A stretch of 64,000 bases of DNA from Congeria kusceri (Eukaryota; Mollusca; Bivalvia; Myida; Dreissenidae): contig CM051027.1 of assembly GCA_027627225.1 (NCBI GenBank), forward strand, positions 84,011,951-84,075,950, read 5' to 3'. Every line of letters begins with the position of its first letter. The first letter of the stretch is position 1. Shown here piece after piece: positions 59,046 through 64,000 of this stretch. The notes under the pieces were generated by a model. That model saw nothing but the letters and a program-made list of their open reading frames with translations, did no database searches and was not told the origin of the DNA. Position numbers and translations under genes: made by a program.

Positions 59046-59058
59046 TAATTGAATGTCG
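59041..59058. other. Inversion junction of satellite array B
   Basis: CTGGTTAATTGAATGTCG is identical to the junction in array A at 35014-35031, so the two arrays descend from one inverted structure. Confidence 0.95.
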
Positions 59059-62000
59059 ATCTCAGAGCTAGTTCGATATTCGCAACAGCTCGATATTCGT
59101 GTTTAATGTTTGAATGTCGATGTCAGAGCTGGCTCGATATTCGCACCAGCTCGATATTCGCGTTGAATATTTGAATGTCGATGTCCGATCTTGCTCGATA
59201 TTCGCACCAGCTGAATATTCGCGTTTAATGTTTGAATGTGGATTTCAGAACTGGCTAGATATTTGCACCAGCTCGATATTCGCGTTGAATGTTTGAATGT
59301 CGATGTCAGAGCTGGCTAGATATTAGCACCAGCTCGATATTCGCGTTTAATGTGTCGATGCCAGAGATGGCTCGATATTCGCACCAGCTCGATATTCGCG
59401 TTTAACGTTTGAATGTCGATGTCAGTGCTTTCTCGATATTGACACCAGCTCGATATTCGCGTTTAATGTTTGAATGTCGATGTCAGAGATGGCTCGATAT
59501 TCGCACCAGCTCGATATTCGCGTTTAATGTTTGAAAGTCGATCTCAGAGCTGGCTCGATATTGGCACCCAGCTCGATATTCGCGTTGAATGTTTGAATTT
59601 CGATGTCACAGCTGGCTTGAAATTCGCACCAGCTCTATATTCGCGTTGAATGTCGGTCGGAGAGCTGGATCGATATTCGCACCAGCTGGATATTCGTGTT
59701 GAATGTTTGAATGTCTATTTCAGAGCTGGCTCGATATTCGCACCAGCTCCATATTCTAGTTGAATGTTTGAATGTCGAACTCAGAGTTGGCTCGATATTC
59801 GCATCAGCTCCATATTCGCGTTTAATGTTTGAATGTCGATCTCAGAGCTGGCTCGATATTCGCACCAGCTTGATATTGGCGTTGAATATTTGAATGTCGA
59901 TCTCAGAGCTGGCTCGATATTCGCACCCGCTCCATATTCGCGTTTAATATTTGAATGTGGATGTCAGAACTGGCTAGATATTTGCACCAGCTCGATATTC
60001 GCGTTTAATGTTTGAATGTCGATGTCAGAGCCGGCTGGATATTAGCACCAGATCGATATTCGCGTTTAATATGTCGATGTCAGAGAGTGCTCGATATTCG
60101 CACCAGATCGATATTCGCGTTTAATGTTTGAATGTCGATGTCAGTGCTGGCTCGATATTGAAACCAGCTCGATATTCGCGTTGAATGTCGATGTCAGAGT
60201 TGGCTCGATATTCGCACCAGCTCGATATTCGCGTTGAATGTTTGAATGTCGATGTCAGAGCTATCTCGATATTCGCACCAGCTCTATATTCGCGTTGAAG
60301 GTTGAATGTCGATCTCAGAGCTGGCTCGATATTCGCACCAGCTCGATATTCGTGTTGAATGTTTGAATGTCTATATCAGACCTGGCTCGATATTTGCACC
60401 AGCTCCATATTCGCGTTGAATGTTTGAATGTCGAACTCAGATTTGGCTCGATATTCGCATCAGCTCCATATTCGCGTTTAATGTTTGAATGTCGATCTCA
60501 GAGCTGGCTCGATATTCGCACCAGCTCGATATTCGCGTTTAATATTTGAATGTCGATCTCAGCGCAGGCTCGATATTCGCACCCGCTCCATATTCGCGTT
60601 TAATATTCGAATGTCGATGTCAGAGCTGGCTCGATATTCGCACCAGCTCGATATTCGCGTTTTATGTTTGAATGTCGGTGTCTGAGCTAGCTCGATATTA
60701 GCATCAGTTCGATATTCGCGTTGAATGATTGAATGTCGATCTCAGAGCGGGCTCGATATTCACACCAGCTCGATATTCGCGTTTGATGTTTGAATGTCGA
60801 TGTCAGCGCTGGCTCGATATTCGCACCAGCTCGATATTCGCGTTGAATGTTTCAATGTCGATGTCAGAACTGGCTCGATATTCGCACCAGCTCGCGTTGA
60901 ATGTTTGAATGTCTAACTCTAGCTGGCTTGATATTCGCACCAGCTCGATATTCGCTTGTAATGTTTGAATGTCGATCTCAGAGCTGGCTCGATAATCGCA
61001 CCTGCTCGATATTCGCGTTGAATGTTTGAATGTCGATGTCAGAGCTGGCTCGATATTCGCACCAGCTCGATATTCGCGTTGAATGTTTGAATGGCGATAT
61101 CAGAGCTGGCTCGATATTCGCACCAGGTCAATATTCGCGTTGAATGTTTGAATGTCGATCTCAGAGCTTGCTCGATATTCGCACCAGCTCGATATTCGCG
61201 TTTAATGTTTGAATGTCGATCTCAGAGCTGGCTCGAAATTCGCACCAGCTCGATATTCGCGTTGAATGTTTGAATGTCGATCTCAGAGCTTGCTCGATAT
61301 TCGCACCAGCTCGATATTCGCGTTTAATGTTTGAATATCGATGTCAGAGCTGGATCTATATTCGCACCAGCTCGATATTCGCGTTGAATGTTTGAATGTC
61401 GATGTTAGACCTGGCTCGAAATTCGCCACAGCTCGATATTCGCGTCGAATGATTGAATGTCGATCTCAGAGCTGGCTCGATATTCGCACCAGCTCGATAT
61501 TCGCGTTTAATGTCTGAATGTCGATCTCAGAGCTGGCTCGATATTCGCACCAGCTCGATATTCGCGTTGAATATTTGAATGTGGATCTCAGAACTGGCTC
61601 GATATTCGCACCAGCTCGATATTCGCGTTTAATGGTTGAATATCGATGTCAGAGCTGGATCTATATTCGCACCAGCTCGATATTCGCGTTGAATTATTGA
61701 ATGTCGATGTCAGACCTGGCTCGAAATTCGCCCCAGCTCGATATTCGCGTCGAATGATTGAATGTCGATCTCAGATCTGACTCGATATTCGCACCAGCTC
61801 GATATTCGCGTTTAATGTTTGAATGTCGATCTCAGAGCTCGCTCGATATTTGCACCAGCTCGATATTCGCGTTGAATATTTGAATGTGGATCTCAGAGCT
61901 GGCTCGAAATTCGCACCAGCTCGATATTCGCGTTGAATGCCAGAATGTCAATGTCAGAGCTGGCTCGATATTAGCACCAGCTCGATATTCTCGTTTAATG

Positions 62001-62815
62001 TGTCGATGTCAGTGCTGGCTCGATATTAGCACCAGATTGATATTCGCGTTTTATGTTTGAATGTCGATATCAGAGCTGTCACGATATTGCGACCAGCTCG
62101 ATATTCGTGTTTAATGTTTGAATGTCGATGTCGGAGCTGGCTCGATATTGGCACCAGCTCGATATTCGCGTTTAATGTTTTAATGTCGATCTCAGAGTTG
62201 GCTCGATATTGGCACCAGCTCGATATTCGCGTTGAATGTTGAATGTCGATCTCAAAGCTGACTCGATATTGGCACCAGCTCAATATCCGCGTTTAATGTT
62301 TGAATGTGGATCTCAGAGCTTGCTCAATATTCGCGTTTAATGTTTGAATGTCGATGTCAGAGCAGGCGCGATATTCGCACCAGCTCGATATGCGCTTTTA
62401 ATGTTTGAATGTCGATGTCAGAGCTGGCTCGATATTAGCACCAGCTTGATATTCGCGTTTATTGTTTGAATGTGGATGTCAGAGCTGGCTCGATATTCGC
62501 ACCAGCTCGATATTCGCATTGAATGTTTGAATGTCGATGTCAGAGCTGGCTCGATATTCGCACCAGCTCGATATTCGCGTTGAATATTTGAATGTCGATC
62601 TCAGAGCTGGCTCGATATTCCCAGCAGCTCGATATTCGCGTTTAATATTTGAATGTCGATGTCAGTGCTAGCTCGACGTTCGCACCTGCTCGATATCCGC
62701 GTTTAATGTTTGAATGTCGATGTCAGAGCTGGCTCGATATTCGCACCAGCTCGATATCCGCGTTGAATGTTTGAATATTGATCTCAGAGCTGGCTCGAAA
62801 TTCGCACCAGCTCGA
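59049..62815 (-). repeat. 61 bp satellite array B, reverse arm
   Basis: About 62 monomers in reverse orientation, ending CTCGATTTTGGAATTTCG as in array A. It is ~1.1 kb shorter than array A's reverse arm. It has one copy of the 305 bp unit that is doubled in A, and extra monomers directly after the junction. Confidence 0.97.
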
Positions 62816-64000
62816 TTTTGGAATTTCGATCTTCGATTTTCGATGTCATTGCCAACTTCACACACCTTAAATTCTGTTTATTATTGCTGTGCATTGTCCT
62901 TTGAACGAACGCTAGCACTCGCTGAATGATGTTGAGGAATCGAGGTTTATATGGACTCGACAAAGTTCTCAATCATACATAATCAATTACTAGAAAGCTA
63001 TTTTGAAGACGTTAAATATAATGTATAGCTCGTTAACGTGAGGTGATATGGCAAACAAAAAAACTATCACTAACCGATATCGTCGCATGAGTATATTCAC
63101 AGAGAGTGCTATGTTATCAGTAAAATAACCAAAGAATTAAGGGTGAACGGTCATGTTTTGACATACTTTTGATATTTTGTAGATAAAAGTCAGTAGATTA
63201 CAATGTTGCTTATGTAAAATTTTTAAATCATTAGTTTGAAGCTTAAAAGGATGATTTTGTCCGTCGGCAATTTCCGTACGTCGCTCGGTATTTTCCGCCG
63301 CCATTTTCTTGATGACGTAGTTAAATCCCAACGCTCCATTAATAAGATAGGTCGCCATTATTACTTGCTCATTTTCTTTAACAAAAATTGGCATTTCAAC
63401 AATTCTTTTATGACAATATTTTGTTTTTAGGTATTGTACGTCGTTGTGCGTGCTTTTAACATGTCACAACTGCTATTTAAATGAATTTTATCGTATTTAA
63501 ACAACGTCTTTTGGGACGTGTAAATGACAATTAGCACATGCATCATTTATAAGTAGATTATGCCAAATTGTATTACTTACCTTTTCGTTGATCGTCAATC
63601 TAGCTTATCCATAATTATTTTGATTCTTTTATATTTCCATACAGTTATAATAATAAAGAAGTAATATTTAAAATAGAAAACTACCATCACTTTTCAGACA
63701 GTTCACAAACGTATGTTTGGTAGTTAATCCTCTTAGTTGTTTATGTTGCTCATTTATATTAATTTTTTATAAACCGATTGTTATTTAAACGTTGCATTTT
63801 TGACTTTCAAATATTTTCAAGATGTCAGTTTTTACAGTCGATGTGTCATCATACCTTGAATGAATGGCAGTTTGTATACGACCCCTTATTATGTCATGTG
63901 ACAAACAGGATGTTGTTTTCATGATTGGATACCTCTCTTACAAATGTGCGAGAACGCTTTCACAGTTTGCTAAGTGTAATGACTATAATTATTAGCATCA
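62816..64000 (+). repeat. Block Q3, near-identical copy of 39.91-41.10 kb
   Basis: Only scattered single-base differences separate it from 39914-41100. The 2.17 kb transposon-like insertion begins at 63142 (GGTGAACGG after ATTAAG) and continues beyond the window. The match with Q1 shows a recent segmental duplication covering satellite and flank. Confidence 0.95.

Overview
The window is AT-rich eukaryotic DNA made almost entirely of mobile elements, their remnants and satellite DNA. No complete host protein-coding gene, tRNA, rRNA or CRISPR array is visible. The style suggests a mollusc, probably a bivalve. The reasons are Helentron-like elements that carry arrays of ~160-170 bp repeats and end in a hairpin plus CTAA, RRM-type ORF1/endonuclease-RT LINEs, and a spliced Crypton-type (DUF3504) tyrosine recombinase. 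This assignment is an inference, not a species call.

Layout. Up to 14.4 kb there is a nest of elements. These are two sizeable Helentron-like elements (1.70-5.91 and 11.63-12.43 kb) with fragments at 1-144 and 14.37 kb, a putative DNA transposon inside the first (2.09-3.12 kb), a hAT-like element (6.56-8.94 kb) that contains a broken LINE on the minus strand, short tandem repeats, and a complete pogo/Tigger-like MITE (13.22-14.00 kb). From 14.4 to 20.7 kb the sequence is mostly featureless, apart from one exon-like ORF at 15.1 kb, a perfect 100 bp duplication at 17.3 kb and a possible tiny first exon at 20.4 kb.

From 20.7 kb to the end the window is a mosaic of paralogous blocks. Block P (P1 = 20.9-28.6 kb, P2 = 46.1-54.7 kb) alternates with block Q (Q1 = 39.9-46 kb, Q2 = 54.7-57.5 kb, Q3 = 62.8 kb to the end). 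P1 is split by a 4.75 kb LINE insertion with a 12 bp target-site duplication. P2 is split by a 6.2 kb insertion that has inverted ends and contains a degenerate Crypton-like recombinase gene. Q1 and Q3 carry a ~2.17 kb transposon-like insert that Q2 lacks, and Q1 carries a LINE 3' fragment that Q2 lacks.

The most striking feature is a 61 bp satellite in two very large head-to-head (inverted) arrays at 28.65-39.91 kb and 57.58-62.82 kb. Both share the same inversion junction. The first array shows a 34-monomer (2,074 bp) higher-order repeat. The P2/Q2 boundary near 54.73 kb reads straight through where array A sits in the paralogous locus, so it behaves as an 'empty site'. The many 60-residue ORFs across these arrays are by-products of the 61 bp period, not genes.
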